Shown here: positions 47,295 to 56,950 of the stretch, piece after piece
Layout: each line of letters begins with the position of its first letter
Numbering within the stretch: the first letter of the stretch is position 1
NCBI GenBank assembly: GCA_018820855.1
Contig: JAHJNL010000040.1
Location: forward strand, 1 to 64,000
Reading direction: 5' to 3'
Length of the DNA: 64,000 bases
Source of the DNA: Pseudomonadota bacterium
Lineage (GTDB): Bacteria > Desulfobacterota > Desulfobulbia > Desulfobulbales > Desulfocapsaceae
Program-made: the position numbers and the translations under genes
The notes under the pieces: generated by a model
What the model was told of the DNA's origin: nothing
What the model saw: only the letters and a program-made list of their open reading frames with translations
Databases searched by the model: none

Positions 47295-47323
47295 GCCGAG
47301 ATGTAATTGTCTTCTAATGTGAC

Positions 47324-47341
47324 CTTAATAAAAATCTAACA
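47324..47341 (+). promoter_or_regulatory. Pho-box-like repeat before pstS
   Basis: CTTAATA-AAAA-TCTAACA, two units at 11-bp spacing, nearly the same as the box before phoU. It suggests pstS has its own phosphate-regulated promoter within the cluster. Confidence 0.65.
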
Positions 47342-47442
47342 ATTGTCGGGTAACCTCTTCGAACGCTGAAACTTCTGCAAGGGTTAAGAACATGCAGGGG
47401 GATTTCGATTGGAATTACTTATCTTTTAACAGGAGAGAAACA

Positions 47443-48501
47443 ATGTGGAAAAAAGGATTAACACTGGCAACTGCATCAATTATTCTGGCTTCGGCTGCTG
47501 TAAATGTCTATGCAGCCTCCGGTCGTGATTATATCTCGATCGTCGGCTCTTCAACGGTCTACCCTTTTGCCACCACCGTGGCCGAACAGTTCGGGAAAAC
47601 CAGTAAGTTCAAGACACCGAAAATTGAATCGACGGGATCTGGTGGCGGAATGAAGCTGTTCTGCGCCGGTTCAGATATTGATACCCCGGATATTACTAAC
47701 GCCTCTCGGCGAATCAAGTTTTCCGAGTATGAAAAATGTCAGAAAAACGGGGTGAATGAGATTGTCGAGGTCAAGATAGGCTATGACGGTATTGTTCTCG
47801 CAAATTCCAAAGCAGCTCCGCAGATGACATTGAGTAAAAAGGATATCTTTTTTGCCCTGGCAAAAGAAGTTCCGGATCCACAAGGCGGTGAAAAATTGAT
47901 TGCCAACCCCTATACAACCTGGAAAGAGGTGAATCCATCTCTCCCTGACACAAAGATCGAGGTCCTTGGGCCGCCTCCCACCTCAGGTACCCGTGACGCC
48001 TTTGTTGAGCTGGCCATGGAAGGTGGTTGTAGCAAAGTTGATTGGATCAAGGCTCTGAAAGAAACAGACAAAAAATATTATAAGTCTGTTTGTCATACGG
48101 TTCGTGAAGACGGTGCTTATGTTGAAGCCGGTGAAAATGACAACCTGATTGTACAAAAGCTTGAAGCCAACCCCAAGGCCCTTGGAATCTTTGGTTTTAG
48201 CTTTCTTGATCAGAACGGGGACAAGATTCAGGGATCTGTTGTGGAAGGTGAGTTACCAACTTTTGAGAATATTGCAGCCGGAAAATATCCTGTTTCCCGT
48301 CCGCTCTACTTTTATGTGAAAAAAAGTCATGTTGGTGTTGTTCCCGGGATGACCGAATTTCTGGGTGAATTCATCAATGATAAGGCCTGGGGAGAGGAAG
48401 GGTATTTGTCCGATAAGGGCCTTATCCCGATGCCTGCCGAGGAACGCAAGCAGTTCGCGGCCGATGTAGTGGCTCTTAAACCGCTTGTTATGAGTAAATA
48501 G
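47443..48501 (+). CDS. pstS: Phosphate-binding protein PstS
   Basis: 352 residues from ATG 47443, which follows AGGAGAG; an upstream in-frame start lacks this. Signal peptide at about 1-24 (NVYAAS), then SIVGSSTVYPFATTVAEQF, STGSGGGMKLFCAGSDI and PTSGTRDAFVELAM, the phosphate-contact loops of the PstS family. It captures phosphate in the periplasm for PstCAB. Positioned after pstA rather than first in the cluster. Confidence 0.95.
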   Translation: MWKKGLTLATASIILASAAVNVYAASGRDYISIVGSSTVYPFATTVAEQFGKTSKFKTPKIESTGSGGGMKLFCAGSDIDTPDITNASRRIKFSEYEKCQKNGVNEIVEVKIGYDGIVLANSKAAPQMTLSKKDIFFALAKEVPDPQGGEKLIANPYTTWKEVNPSLPDTKIEVLGPPPTSGTRDAFVELAMEGGCSKVDWIKALKETDKKYYKSVCHTVREDGAYVEAGENDNLIVQKLEANPKALGIFGFSFLDQNGDKIQGSVVEGELPTFENIAAGKYPVSRPLYFYVKKSHVGVVPGMTEFLGEFINDKAWGEEGYLSDKGLIPMPAEERKQFAADVVALKPLVMSK

Positions 48502-48514
48502 GCTGAAGGTAGAG

Positions 48515-48572
48515 AGACAGAAGGCTGAAGTGAAAAAGAGAAGTTGTTGGTTTTTCTTTTAGCCTTCTGTCT
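48515..48572. terminator. Hairpin between pstS and pstB
   Basis: AGACAGAAGGCT (48515-48526) pairs perfectly with AGCCTTCTGTCT (48561-48572), with a 34-base loop. No T tract. It may reduce readthrough from the abundant pstS message into pstB, or stabilise the pstS 3' end. Confidence 0.45.
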
Positions 48573-48702
48573 AAAGGTCTGAACAAATCTTTTCTTGACT
48601 AAATTCGGCGTAGATCTTACTTCGATAGATAAGGATCCGATTATGGAATCAATGAGTGCGGTGCTAACTACTGGTGAAACCCCATTTTTAGGAGCATATA
48701 GT

Positions 48703-49536
48703 ATGACCCAGGAAAAGGTCCGGCAAGAGGACAAGGCTCCGCGAGAGAACCGGATGACGGTCGGTGTTCCGTTCGTGGATGATGCCCGTATGACTTGCCG
48801 GGGTGTGAATGTTTATTACGGTGAGAAACATGCCATCAACAATGTCTCCATTGACGTGGGCCGTAATGAAGTCCTGGCCATGATCGGTCCTTCCGGTTGC
48901 GGGAAATCCACTTTTCTGCGCTGCCTGAACCGGATGAATGATACTGTGGAAGGTTGCAGAGTGGAAGGGGATATCCAACTGGATGAATTAAATATTTATG
49001 ATAAGTCCGTGGATGTCGTACCCCTTCGCGCTCAGGTAGGGATGGTTTTTCAGAAGCCCAACCCTTTTCCCAAGTCCATTTATGATAATGTCGCCTACGG
49101 TCCCAAAATTCACGGCTTGGCCTCTTCCCGTGCAGAACTTGACGAGGTTGTGGAAAGCTCTTTGAAAAAGGCTGGTCTGTGGAGTGAGGTGAGTGATCGT
49201 CTTGATCAGCCCGGAACCGGGCTGTCAGGTGGCCAGCAGCAAAGACTCTGTATTGCCAGGGCTATTGCGGTGCGGCCCGAGGTTATTCTTATGGATGAGC
49301 CCTGCTCCGCTCTTGATCCCATTGCCACGGCCACTGTGGAAGATCTTATTTCCGAGTTGCAGGAGCAGTATACCATCGTTATTGTTACCCATAACATGCA
49401 GCAGGCCGCCCGCGTCTCGCAGCGAACTGCTTATTTTCATCTTGGCGATCTGATAGAGGTGGGGAGTACTGATCGAATCTTCACCAATCCCCGTCACAGA
49501 TTGACAGAGGACTATATCACCGGTCGCTTCGGTTGA
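48703..49536 (+). CDS. pstB: Phosphate ABC transporter ATPase PstB
   Basis: 277 residues from ATG 48703, which has AGGAG 8 bases ahead; a TTG frame extends 36 codons further but looks unlikely. Walker [24 protein letters not shown], signature [14 protein letters not shown], Walker [14 protein letters not shown] and the switch His in IVTHNMQQA are all present. It drives phosphate uptake and completes the Pst system. Confidence 0.96.
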   Translation: MTQEKVRQEDKAPRENRMTVGVPFVDDARMTCRGVNVYYGEKHAINNVSIDVGRNEVLAMIGPSGCGKSTFLRCLNRMNDTVEGCRVEGDIQLDELNIYDKSVDVVPLRAQVGMVFQKPNPFPKSIYDNVAYGPKIHGLASSRAELDEVVESSLKKAGLWSEVSDRLDQPGTGLSGGQQQRLCIARAIAVRPEVILMDEPCSALDPIATATVEDLISELQEQYTIVIVTHNMQQAARVSQRTAYFHLGDLIEVGSTDRIFTNPRHRLTEDYITGRFG

Positions 49537-49763
49537 TCGGGAGGGTTGGCGCGCCTTATAACGATAATCTGCTTTAGACCTCGATTTTACCTGTATGTTT
49601 TTTCTTTTTGCTGCCGTTTTCTTGCCATGCTTCCTGTTCTCTCTTATAATAAACCTATGTTGCAGACAGGTGTCGGGGTGCGGCCATACCAGATCCCCGG
49701 AATGAATGCAGGTTTGTTTCCCGGTGTTGAGGGGGGTTGATTCATGGGCTGTGTAAAATATTT

Positions 49764-49783
49764 ATAGCTTCAGGCTATTTTTT
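49764..49783 (+). terminator. Short rho-independent terminator after pstB
   Basis: ATAGC-TTCAG-GCTAT followed by TTTTT, about 230 bp after pstB and just before the next rightward gene. The stem is only 5 bp. The rest of 49537-49838 holds no recognisable gene. Confidence 0.6.
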
Positions 49784-49853
49784 GTCAGTAGGGGAGATAA
49801 GTTTTCAGGATAGCTGAACAAGAATTCAACTCATAAATTTGGTGACTCATTCT

Positions 49854-50354
49854 ATGCAGACATTACTCAAGCAACCTTTCTCTGTCCTTTCTGTTGTCTT
49901 TTGGCTGGTATTCCTTACTTGCTCTCCCTCTCTTTACGCTGCATCAGAAAAAGAGATGAAGGGCTGGGGCATTGATGATGAATACAATAAGCTCTACAAC
50001 CCAAAGGAGTTAGATAAACTTAAAGGAGAGGTCGTAACCTTTAAGGAGATAGAGCCTCTCCCCGGAATGTCCAAGGCAACAGCCCTGATCCTGGATGAAG
50101 GTGGCGATAAAATAATGGTTCACCTTTGTCCGCTCTGGTTTGCGACAGCAAAAGAAACCGGAATCAAACGTGGCGATAAGGTAAAAATAAAGGGAAGCTG
50201 GGTGGAAATTGAAGGGGAGGATGTTTTTCTGGCCTCCAAGGTCAAAAAAGGCGAAAATTATGAATTTAAGGTTCGCCTGACCCAGGATGGCACCCCTTTC
50301 TGGACAATGACTTCGGAACAGCTGATTCGTGAACGTGAGCGTGACCAGGAGTGA
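49854..50354 (+). CDS. Exported OB-fold-like protein, hypothetical
   Basis: 166 residues from ATG 49854. Signal peptide at about 1-30 (LTCSPSLYAASEK), then a small beta-rich domain (LKGEVVTFKEIEPL, KATALILDEGGDKIMVHLCP, GDKVKIKGSWVEIEGEDVFLASKV) whose strand pattern suggests an OB fold. The last part (FWTMTSEQLIRERERDQE) is charged. Probably periplasmic. Function not recognised. The ribosome site is poor. Upstream is the pst cluster; downstream is a convergent kinase. Confidence 0.75.
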   Translation: MQTLLKQPFSVLSVVFWLVFLTCSPSLYAASEKEMKGWGIDDEYNKLYNPKELDKLKGEVVTFKEIEPLPGMSKATALILDEGGDKIMVHLCPLWFATAKETGIKRGDKVKIKGSWVEIEGEDVFLASKVKKGENYEFKVRLTQDGTPFWTMTSEQLIRERERDQE

Positions 50355-50500
50355 TGTAGTTGAAGGAGTCTGTCGAATTTGCTGCTAATCCGGTTCGGCA
50401 GAGAGCGAAAGGGCAAGAAAGGCCTTTTTCCACATTCTGGAGTACAGCGCGGAGCGTGATTCGTGAAAGCGTACCTTCTGTGTAATAGCAACTCCGATAC

Positions 50501-53488
50501 TTATTGTTGCCCTATGGATTGGCTGATTATCTTTTTAAGTTCAGGGAGTTGGTATGGTTTCGCAATTGCTGCGCAGAAACCGTAATCTTTGAAATTTGCC
50601 ATGACTGGGTCGTTCGAATACCCACTGGAAACTATAACCTTTGCTTCTGAATTGATTGCTAGAATTTTCTGAACCGTTTCTTTCCCGCCCATCCCTCCCG
50701 GGACAGTCAGATCCATGATTATCAGGTCAATGGGGGTCTTGCTCTCTATTGCTTCTCGATAAAATTGTAGCGCTTCCATCCCATCTTTGGCAAGCACAAC
50801 CTCGTGTCCTATCAGTCCGAGCATTGCCTGCGTAATGGCTCGAATTTGCTCTTCATCATCCATAACCATAATCTTGGATTTTTTTGTGTTCAATATTGTT
50901 TCTTCTGCCTTTCGGACCGGGACGGAACGCTGTGTTGAAGCTGGCAGATAAATCGTAAAGATTGTTCCAATGCCAGGGGTGGACTCTGCTGAGATGTGTC
51001 CGCCATGTTTGTTGATGATGGAATGGGTAATTGCCAGACCAATACCACTTCCTTCCTGTTTCGTTGAAAAATAGGGATCAAAGATCTTATCCAGTACATT
51101 CGCGGGAATGCCGGTACCGGTGTCCGTGATTTTCATCTTTACATAGCGACCGGTTTTCGGCAAATGACTGATCGTTGAACTTGCAGGAGGTACGTTTTCA
51201 CATGATACCTTAACTATTCCACCATTGGGCATGGCGTTGCTGGCATTGAGCATGATATTCTGCACAACTTGACTTATCTGGCCCTTGTCAATGTCGACGA
51301 GCCAGAGATCATCGGGGAATACATAGCGGCAGGCGACCTTGTCCCCTCGGAGTACAAAGTCGGCAGAATCTTTGACGACTTCGGCGAGGGACGCTGCTTC
51401 TTTGATTGGTTCACCGCCCTTTGCGAAAGTGAGCAGTTGCCTGGTTAAATCCTGTGCCCGCTGGGATGCTTTTATGGCATCTTTGAGAAGTTTCTGCGTT
51501 TCCACAGAGAGGTTGGAATCCAGAAGAGACAGGTCGATATTGCCGAGAATGGCTGCCAGGATGTTGTTGAAATCATGGGCTATACCACCTGCAAGGACAC
51601 CGATGGACTCAAGTTTTTTTACTTTAATCAGTTCCTGTTCCGTGCGCAGCTGCTTTGTGATATCTCTAAAGACCAGTACGATACCAATGGTTTTGCCGTC
51701 TTTGTCTCTTATCGGCGCGCCACTATCGTCAATGCTCCTTTCCTGGCCATCTTTTGAAATTAAGACAGTGTCGTTCGTTACACCGCTAATTCCTCCAGAA
51801 GTCAGGATTTTTTCCACCGGATTGTCGCAGGGCTTCCTTGTTGTGTTGTTAATAATATTGAAAATATGAGCTAAAGGCTGTCCAACCGCCTCCTCACTGT
51901 TCCAGCCTGTCAGTGTCTCAGCCACCTTGTTGATGAGGGCAATCCGTCCTTGGGTATCAGTGGTAATGACGCCATCTCCTATACTTCTCAGGGTCACTGC
52001 CAGACGTTCTGTCTCTTCAGCCAGTCTGGTCTCGGCTAGTTTCCTTTCCGTAATGTCTGTGGCGACTTCAAGGCGGACTATACGATCGTCAATCCATGAT
52101 ATTGCCCTATCGTGTATGTGAAACCATTGTCCGGTAACAGTGTGTTGAAAATCCCAGGTGTATACTTTTCCAGGTTTACCTTTCCCATCCAGAAGATATT
52201 TGTTGGTACAGAAGCTACACGGACCGCTCTGATCTTTCTGGATGCTCTGCCAACAAATTTTGCCGGTAATATCACCGTGTATTTTTTTTCCGTACTCGTT
52301 GACGAACAAGACCTCATAGGTATCCATATCGGCAACATAAACCAATGCATCCAGGCTGTTCAGCAAAAGACGGAACCGTGCCTCATTTTCCTGCAGTGTC
52401 TTCTGGCCAATGGTCAGGGCGGTAGCCATATTATGGAACGCTTTGGTCAGTGCCCCGAATTCATCAGTTCTGCCGGCCTGTTCACTGCGAATGTCAAGGT
52501 TTCCCCGGGCAAATTCTTGTGTCATGTTCACAAGTGTTTTTATTGGCGAAATTAATGTCTTTCTGCCAAGCAACCAGGCGAGGAACAGCGAGGTTGTCGT
52601 GGCGAGGAACATGATGAGTAAGTTCCTGGCCAGGGCGGCGTTGGCGGGCCCAAGAATATATTCTTCAGGAATACCAGCCCAGACATAACTATAAGGAGTA
52701 TCTTCAGGGGTGAGACGTACCTGCTCGAAGGCAACTATTATGCGCACACCGTCTGAGCCCTTGCCGATGAATATTCCCTGTTTCTTCGCCTTTTGTGCTA
52801 TTTCCCAGGGTTTGGCTTTGATCGGCTTACCGATAGGGTTGGTCGTATCCTTGGCAGGATAATAAAACAGACGGATTCCCTGATGGTCTGTTACGGCCAC
52901 AAAGGATTTGTCAGGCAGGGTTGAGATGTCATAAAAGCGGGAAAAATGTTCCTGTTTGACGGACATGGTTAACATGGCCTTGGGCCTATCGTTTTTGTCG
53001 AGTATCGGATAGGCAAAGGCAAATGCAGAAACCGGAGTCCCGGTTCTGCTTAGTATATATTCACCAACAGCAAAGTCTTTTCTTTCCAAGGCTTCGCGAA
53101 AATGTTTGCGATCCGAGAGATTTGTTTCGGAAAATTCTCTTCCTGAAGCTAAGACGTCTCCGTTAAGATCCGTCAGGGTGATATTGTTATATTCAGGATT
53201 TTTCTTTAACACGGCCCTGAAAATTTCACTGCTTGCCTGGATGTCTTTGGCCTGAATTGCAGGGAGCAGAGATAGTGTGGAGAGAATTTGTCTGCTGGCG
53301 CGGGTAATATCTTTTTGAGCTTCTCTCATGGTGTGGGTTAACAGTAATACATCGCGCTTGGCATCTTCAATGGATTGGTCTCGCTGTTCCATGCCAGTAT
53401 AAAGAAGAATACCCAGGGCCGGCAGAACGGCAAGTATGACCAGTAACGCTATGTTTTTGCTTATTGAACCCAAGTTTGTGAATTTCAT
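50501..53488 (-). CDS. Hybrid sensor histidine kinase with double-Cache sensor
   Basis: 995 residues. Helix at about 13-32, dCache_1-like periplasmic sensor at about 35-285 (LTDLNGDVLASGREF, YDISTLPDKSFVAVTDHQGIRLFYYP), helix at about 292-310, HAMP at about 312-365. Two PAS domains follow at about 375-490 and 505-625; the first has a Cys-rich insert QSGPCSFCTNK. The kinase has GGIAHDFNNILAAILG near 645, DTGTGI and GSGIGLAIT. A receiver has Asp in LIIMDLTVPGGMGG near 935. No regulator gene is adjacent. Confidence 0.93.
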   Translation of the reverse strand: MKFTNLGSISKNIALLVILAVLPALGILLYTGMEQRDQSIEDAKRDVLLLTHTMREAQKDITRASRQILSTLSLLPAIQAKDIQASSEIFRAVLKKNPEYNNITLTDLNGDVLASGREFSETNLSDRKHFREALERKDFAVGEYILSRTGTPVSAFAFAYPILDKNDRPKAMLTMSVKQEHFSRFYDISTLPDKSFVAVTDHQGIRLFYYPAKDTTNPIGKPIKAKPWEIAQKAKKQGIFIGKGSDGVRIIVAFEQVRLTPEDTPYSYVWAGIPEEYILGPANAALARNLLIMFLATTTSLFLAWLLGRKTLISPIKTLVNMTQEFARGNLDIRSEQAGRTDEFGALTKAFHNMATALTIGQKTLQENEARFRLLLNSLDALVYVADMDTYEVLFVNEYGKKIHGDITGKICWQSIQKDQSGPCSFCTNKYLLDGKGKPGKVYTWDFQHTVTGQWFHIHDRAISWIDDRIVRLEVATDITERKLAETRLAEETERLAVTLRSIGDGVITTDTQGRIALINKVAETLTGWNSEEAVGQPLAHIFNIINNTTRKPCDNPVEKILTSGGISGVTNDTVLISKDGQERSIDDSGAPIRDKDGKTIGIVLVFRDITKQLRTEQELIKVKKLESIGVLAGGIAHDFNNILAAILGNIDLSLLDSNLSVETQKLLKDAIKASQRAQDLTRQLLTFAKGGEPIKEAASLAEVVKDSADFVLRGDKVACRYVFPDDLWLVDIDKGQISQVVQNIMLNASNAMPNGGIVKVSCENVPPASSTISHLPKTGRYVKMKITDTGTGIPANVLDKIFDPYFSTKQEGSGIGLAITHSIINKHGGHISAESTPGIGTIFTIYLPASTQRSVPVRKAEETILNTKKSKIMVMDDEEQIRAITQAMLGLIGHEVVLAKDGMEALQFYREAIESKTPIDLIIMDLTVPGGMGGKETVQKILAINSEAKVIVSSGYSNDPVMANFKDYGFCAAIAKPYQLPELKKIISQSIGQQ

Positions 53489-54015
53489 TTTTTTACCTGT
53501 TTACAGGGTATTTCAAGGGAAATATACCCGTACGTCTTACAAATGGTGCTGCACTATTATGTTACTATACCTCTTGATACAACTTGGCAACAAGGTGGAA
53601 AGATGGTTTTAAAGGAGTGTACTCTATAACGGGTTGAGGCGTTTCGTTTCTATCTCTTGTTCTTCCGCTGGAGGACTGGACTCATGTCATGATTCACCCA
53701 AAAGGGTTGCAGGGCTTGATGAGGGCAGTTGCCTGAGGAGGCTGGTTTTTTTTGAGTACGTCCGGTACGGGGGGAACTCCCCCTGTATTTGTGTCGATAT
53801 TAAGAAATCAGCTTAGCATGAATTGCTGGCTGAAGGCAAGGGTGTTACCATGAAGCAGGATAGGAGGTGATCTCCATGTGTTTTGCTGTAGTTGAAGGTG
53901 CTGCATTGTTCAAGGTCTGATCTGGTGTCGGAGAGAAAAGGTCACTGCTGGTAATGAACAGAATTACCGATGGTTTTTTCTTGATAGACTGCCTTATGGC
54001 TTGTTTTAGCCTTTT
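53489..54015. other. Intergenic region, nothing recognised
   Basis: Lies upstream of the hybrid kinase and downstream of the small membrane protein, so it should hold the kinase promoter. A short GGGGGA/TCCCCC inverted repeat sits near 53769-53786. Short frames have no recognisable domains. Confidence 0.35.
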
Positions 54016-54408
54016 TCACCTGGCGAACTTTATTGTGAGTGCAGTGACAATGCCCCATATCCAATTGTAAAATATCACGAAAAGTGGAGTGTATAATCCC
54101 AACTCCATTCCAGCCATTCCTTTGTGTGCCTGTAGCGGAAAGACTACAAATAATTGAACCGCGGTGGGAAACAGACTGAGGACTGTTCCTTTTAAGAGCA
54201 ATTTTGATTGCAGCATTGGAAGAATAAAAAGCAATGCCCAAAGACCACCCCATACAATGCGGGGATAAAGATAGTTAGCCGTTAAGGATGGGGCTATTGC
54301 AACACCAAAAGATGATGCAATACCGAGGTCTCCCGCTAGCCAGACTGTAAGGCTGTTTGCCAGTGCACCCACGCAACCAGCTGCAAAGAAAACTAATAAT
54401 TTTTTCAT
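54016..54408 (-). CDS. Four-helix membrane protein, hypothetical
   Basis: 130 residues from ATG 54408, which has GGAGATAC just ahead. Hydrophobic segments at about 5-25, 40-68, 72-93 and 104-125, with a conserved-looking LYPRIVWGGLWALLFILP. I have the impression of a widespread uncharacterised proteobacterial family but no function is known to me. It lies 150 bp after the ABC importer operon, on the same strand and behind a hairpin, so cotranscription is uncertain. Confidence 0.7.
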   Translation of the reverse strand: MKKLLVFFAAGCVGALANSLTVWLAGDLGIASSFGVAIAPSLTANYLYPRIVWGGLWALLFILPMLQSKLLLKGTVLSLFPTAVQLFVVFPLQAHKGMAGMELGLYTPLFVIFYNWIWGIVTALTIKFAR

Positions 54409-54485
54409 ATTGTATCTCCACTGCATTGAGTAGCTGATGAGGTGTAGTAAAAAGAGACACTTTTCCTAACTTGCTTTTTTAAGGT

Positions 54486-54508
54486 TCTTAGAGTGTTCTC
54501 CTCTAAGA
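54486..54508. terminator. Hairpin after ABC importer operon
   Basis: TCTTAGAG and CTCTAAGA form an 8-bp stem with a 7-base loop about 50 bp past the second ATPase stop. There is no T run on the minus strand, so termination is tentative. Confidence 0.4.
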
Positions 54509-54558
54509 GTATAATTTCAATTTTGAAAAAGTGTTATTTATTTTGTATGTTATCCGCT

Positions 54559-55167
54559 TCACTTCCCGGTATCTTCAAAAAAATGGACAACACGGGAACA
54601 GAGTCGTGCAATCAGAGCGTTGTCATGGCTGATTACAAGTACACCAAGTTGTCGTTTTTCGATCTCTTGCAACAACGAGTGCCAGATGCCGGCCTGAGTC
54701 AAAGCATCAAGCATAGAGGTGATCTCATCACAGATAAGGTAACGAAGATTAGAGCAGAGGGCTCGGACAAGGCAGATCCGCTGCAATTCGCCACCTGAGA
54801 GTTCATGAGGGAACCGATCCAGCCAGAAATTCTGAATGCCGAAGTTTTTTGATAATTCCGGATTAATAATCCCGCCTTCGTTTAGTATTTTCCGTACGTT
54901 CCAGTGTGGGTTCACAGCGTGTTCCGGATTTTGAAAAATCAATTGAACAGGATTCTTTCCTGCGGGCAGCGGTGATCCGTCAACCAACACTGTTCCAACC
55001 TGCGGCTGCAGGTAGCCGGATAACACTTTGGCCAGAGTTGACTTGCCCTGTCCGCTAGGCCCGGGCATGCCCACTATTTCTCCGGGATTTATTTTAAGAT
55101 CAATATCCTGGAAGAGCTTCTTGTGATTTTTGTCGTAACTAAATGTAATTCCGCGACATTCAAGCAT
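54559..55167 (-). CDS. Peptide/nickel-type ABC importer ATPase (second)
   Basis: 202 residues from ATG 55167 (MLECRGITFSYDKNHKKL); the frame runs further upstream but only through the preceding gene. Walker A GPSGQGKST near 39, signature LSGGELQRICLVRA near 129 and Walker B YLICDEITSMLD are present. Short for the DppF/NikE group, because the usual C-terminal oligopeptide-transporter tail is absent. Overlaps the first ATPase by 8 bp. Confidence 0.9.
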   Translation of the reverse strand: MLECRGITFSYDKNHKKLFQDIDLKINPGEIVGMPGPSGQGKSTLAKVLSGYLQPQVGTVLVDGSPLPAGKNPVQLIFQNPEHAVNPHWNVRKILNEGGIINPELSKNFGIQNFWLDRFPHELSGGELQRICLVRALCSNLRYLICDEITSMLDALTQAGIWHSLLQEIEKRQLGVLVISHDNALIARLCSRVVHFFEDTGK

Positions 55168-56092
55168 TGTGGCACCGTACCAGACCGTCTCTGAGTTCTT
55201 GCATTCTCGGCAGTTCGTCAGCACAGTCAGGGCCATGTTTTGCGCAATGCAGATGGTAAGGACATCCCCCTGTTTTCCCATTGCTCGGTGTTGTTGCCTG
55301 CGATGGTGGACTGGTGAAGCTGTTTGTTGGTAATGCTGCCCATAACGCTGTCGTATAAGGATGACGTAGGCATAATTTCCCTGTGAAATCGGAAGTGTTT
55401 GCGACTTCAAGGGTTATCCCATCGTAGAAAACAGACACCCTGTCAGTGATTTTCAGTACAGATTCTATATCGTGGGTAATCAATAATACTGCTTTGCCTG
55501 TATCAGCAAGTTCGCGAAGGTGGCCAAGCGCCTCTTCTGCTGCCAATGCATCAAGACCATTCGTCGGTTCATCGGCCAGAAGCAGATCTGCCATCCCTAC
55601 GGTAGCGGTAGCTGTCAGAATACGACGAGCCATGCCTCCTGACAGTTGGAATGGGTAGTATTTTGCAACACTGTCGTCAAGAAGGTATCTGGCCAGTGCG
55701 CTATGTGCGGCCTGCTTCGCTTCGTCCCTGTTCTTCAGACCACTGAGCCTTGCTGCCCTTGCAACCTGTGTACCGACCTTTAAGAGTGGGTTCAGGTAGT
55801 TGATCGATTGCGGAATCAAGGCAATTTCTTTCCCGCGGATTTTTTTGATACGTTGAGCAGTCAAACTGCGGCCTTTGAAATATATCTTTCCGGCAGTGTG
55901 TGCATTTCTTGGCAAAATGCCCAGGATTGCATGGGCCAGAAGGCTTTTGCCGGCCCCGGACTGGCCGACAACAGCCATGATTTCTCCGGCTTTGACTTCT
56001 ATATCAAGACTGGTAATCGCAGATACCTGTTTTTTGCTTAACTGCGATGAATTGTAAGAAAAACTGACAGAAAAATTTTCAACTTTAAGCAT
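55160..56092 (-). CDS. Peptide/nickel-type ABC importer ATPase (first)
   Basis: 310 residues of the DppD/NikD type. Walker A VVGQSGAGKSLLAHAILG near 41, IALIPQSINYLNPLLKVG near 92, signature LSGGMARRILTATA near 152 and Walker B LLLADEPTNGLD near 171. The signature has MARR where most have MRQR, as in some metal importers. The C-terminal part is Cys/His-rich (GGCPYHLHCAKHGPDC), as usual in this family. 11 bp after the permease. Confidence 0.92.
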   Translation of the reverse strand: MLKVENFSVSFSYNSSQLSKKQVSAITSLDIEVKAGEIMAVVGQSGAGKSLLAHAILGILPRNAHTAGKIYFKGRSLTAQRIKKIRGKEIALIPQSINYLNPLLKVGTQVARAARLSGLKNRDEAKQAAHSALARYLLDDSVAKYYPFQLSGGMARRILTATATVGMADLLLADEPTNGLDALAAEEALGHLRELADTGKAVLLITHDIESVLKITDRVSVFYDGITLEVANTSDFTGKLCLRHPYTTALWAALPTNSFTSPPSQATTPSNGKTGGCPYHLHCAKHGPDCADELPRMQELRDGLVRCHNA

Positions 56093-56103
56093 GATGCCTC
56101 CTG

Positions 56104-56946
56104 TTATTCACGGCAGGTTTTTGGATCGAGCAGTACTCTTAGGCTGTTTCCCAGTATATCGAAAGCCTGCACAGAAATAATCAGAGTGAGACCCGGAGCC
56201 ACGGCAAGCCACCACAACCCCATGGAGAGATATCGCATTGACTCAGCCAGCAACACTCCGATGGCAGGGGTATGTGGTGACATGCCGAATCCCAGGAAAG
56301 TAAGGGCCGCTGCATGGAGGATGGCATGGGGAAACATAAGGAGCAAGCCGATTACAAATTGGGGGAGCAGATGAGGGAGCATGTGATGCCATGCAATCCA
56401 CAGTGGTCCTCTGCCCAATTTTGCGGATAAATGAATAAATGCGGACGACCGCAGCTGGAGAACTTCAGCTCGGATAATCCGCGTCAAAACCGGCCAGTGC
56501 GAGGCTGCCACAGCAATAATGACACCCTTGGCTCCGCCGCCACAGGCAAAAGCAATAAGGATAAGGAGGATGAGGTGGGGAGTGGCTATTGCCACATCGA
56601 TCAGCCAGGTGACAGCCGTGTCTACTGCTTTACCAAGTGTTGCTGCGGCCAGGCCCAGGATGAGTGCAATTATTGCTGAAGCCGTTGCCGCACTCAGACC
56701 AATCATCAGGCTGATTCGCAATCCTTTTAACGTGCGGGCAAACATATCCCGGCCGAGCCAGTCTGTGCCAAACGGTTGCTCCCAGCTGGGTGGCAGTTTG
56801 CGTAACTGGAGATTTGTGATCTCTCCGTTTTCACCATAGAGCCAGGCCCCGAGGAATACGGCAGCGAAGAGGGCAAGGCAGGAAATTACAGTGACAAGGG
56901 TCCGGCTTCGCCGGTTAAGATGGATTCTGTAAAGTTGCACGAACAT
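56104..56946 (-). CDS. ABC importer permease, DppC/NikC type
   Basis: 280 residues from ATG 56946 (MFVQLYRIHLNRRSRTLV), 4 bp after the stop of the first permease. N-terminal helix, then an EQPFGTDWLGRDMFARTLKGLRISLMIGLS block that is diagnostic of DppC-type permeases, and the ATPase-contact loop (LGRGPLWIAWHHMLPHLLPQF). Five to six membrane helices. The substrate is set by the binding protein upstream. Confidence 0.92.
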   Translation of the reverse strand: MFVQLYRIHLNRRSRTLVTVISCLALFAAVFLGAWLYGENGEITNLQLRKLPPSWEQPFGTDWLGRDMFARTLKGLRISLMIGLSAATASAIIALILGLAAATLGKAVDTAVTWLIDVAIATPHLILLILIAFACGGGAKGVIIAVAASHWPVLTRIIRAEVLQLRSSAFIHLSAKLGRGPLWIAWHHMLPHLLPQFVIGLLLMFPHAILHAAALTFLGFGMSPHTPAIGVLLAESMRYLSMGLWWLAVAPGLTLIISVQAFDILGNSLRVLLDPKTCRE

Positions 56947-56950
56947 GGTA

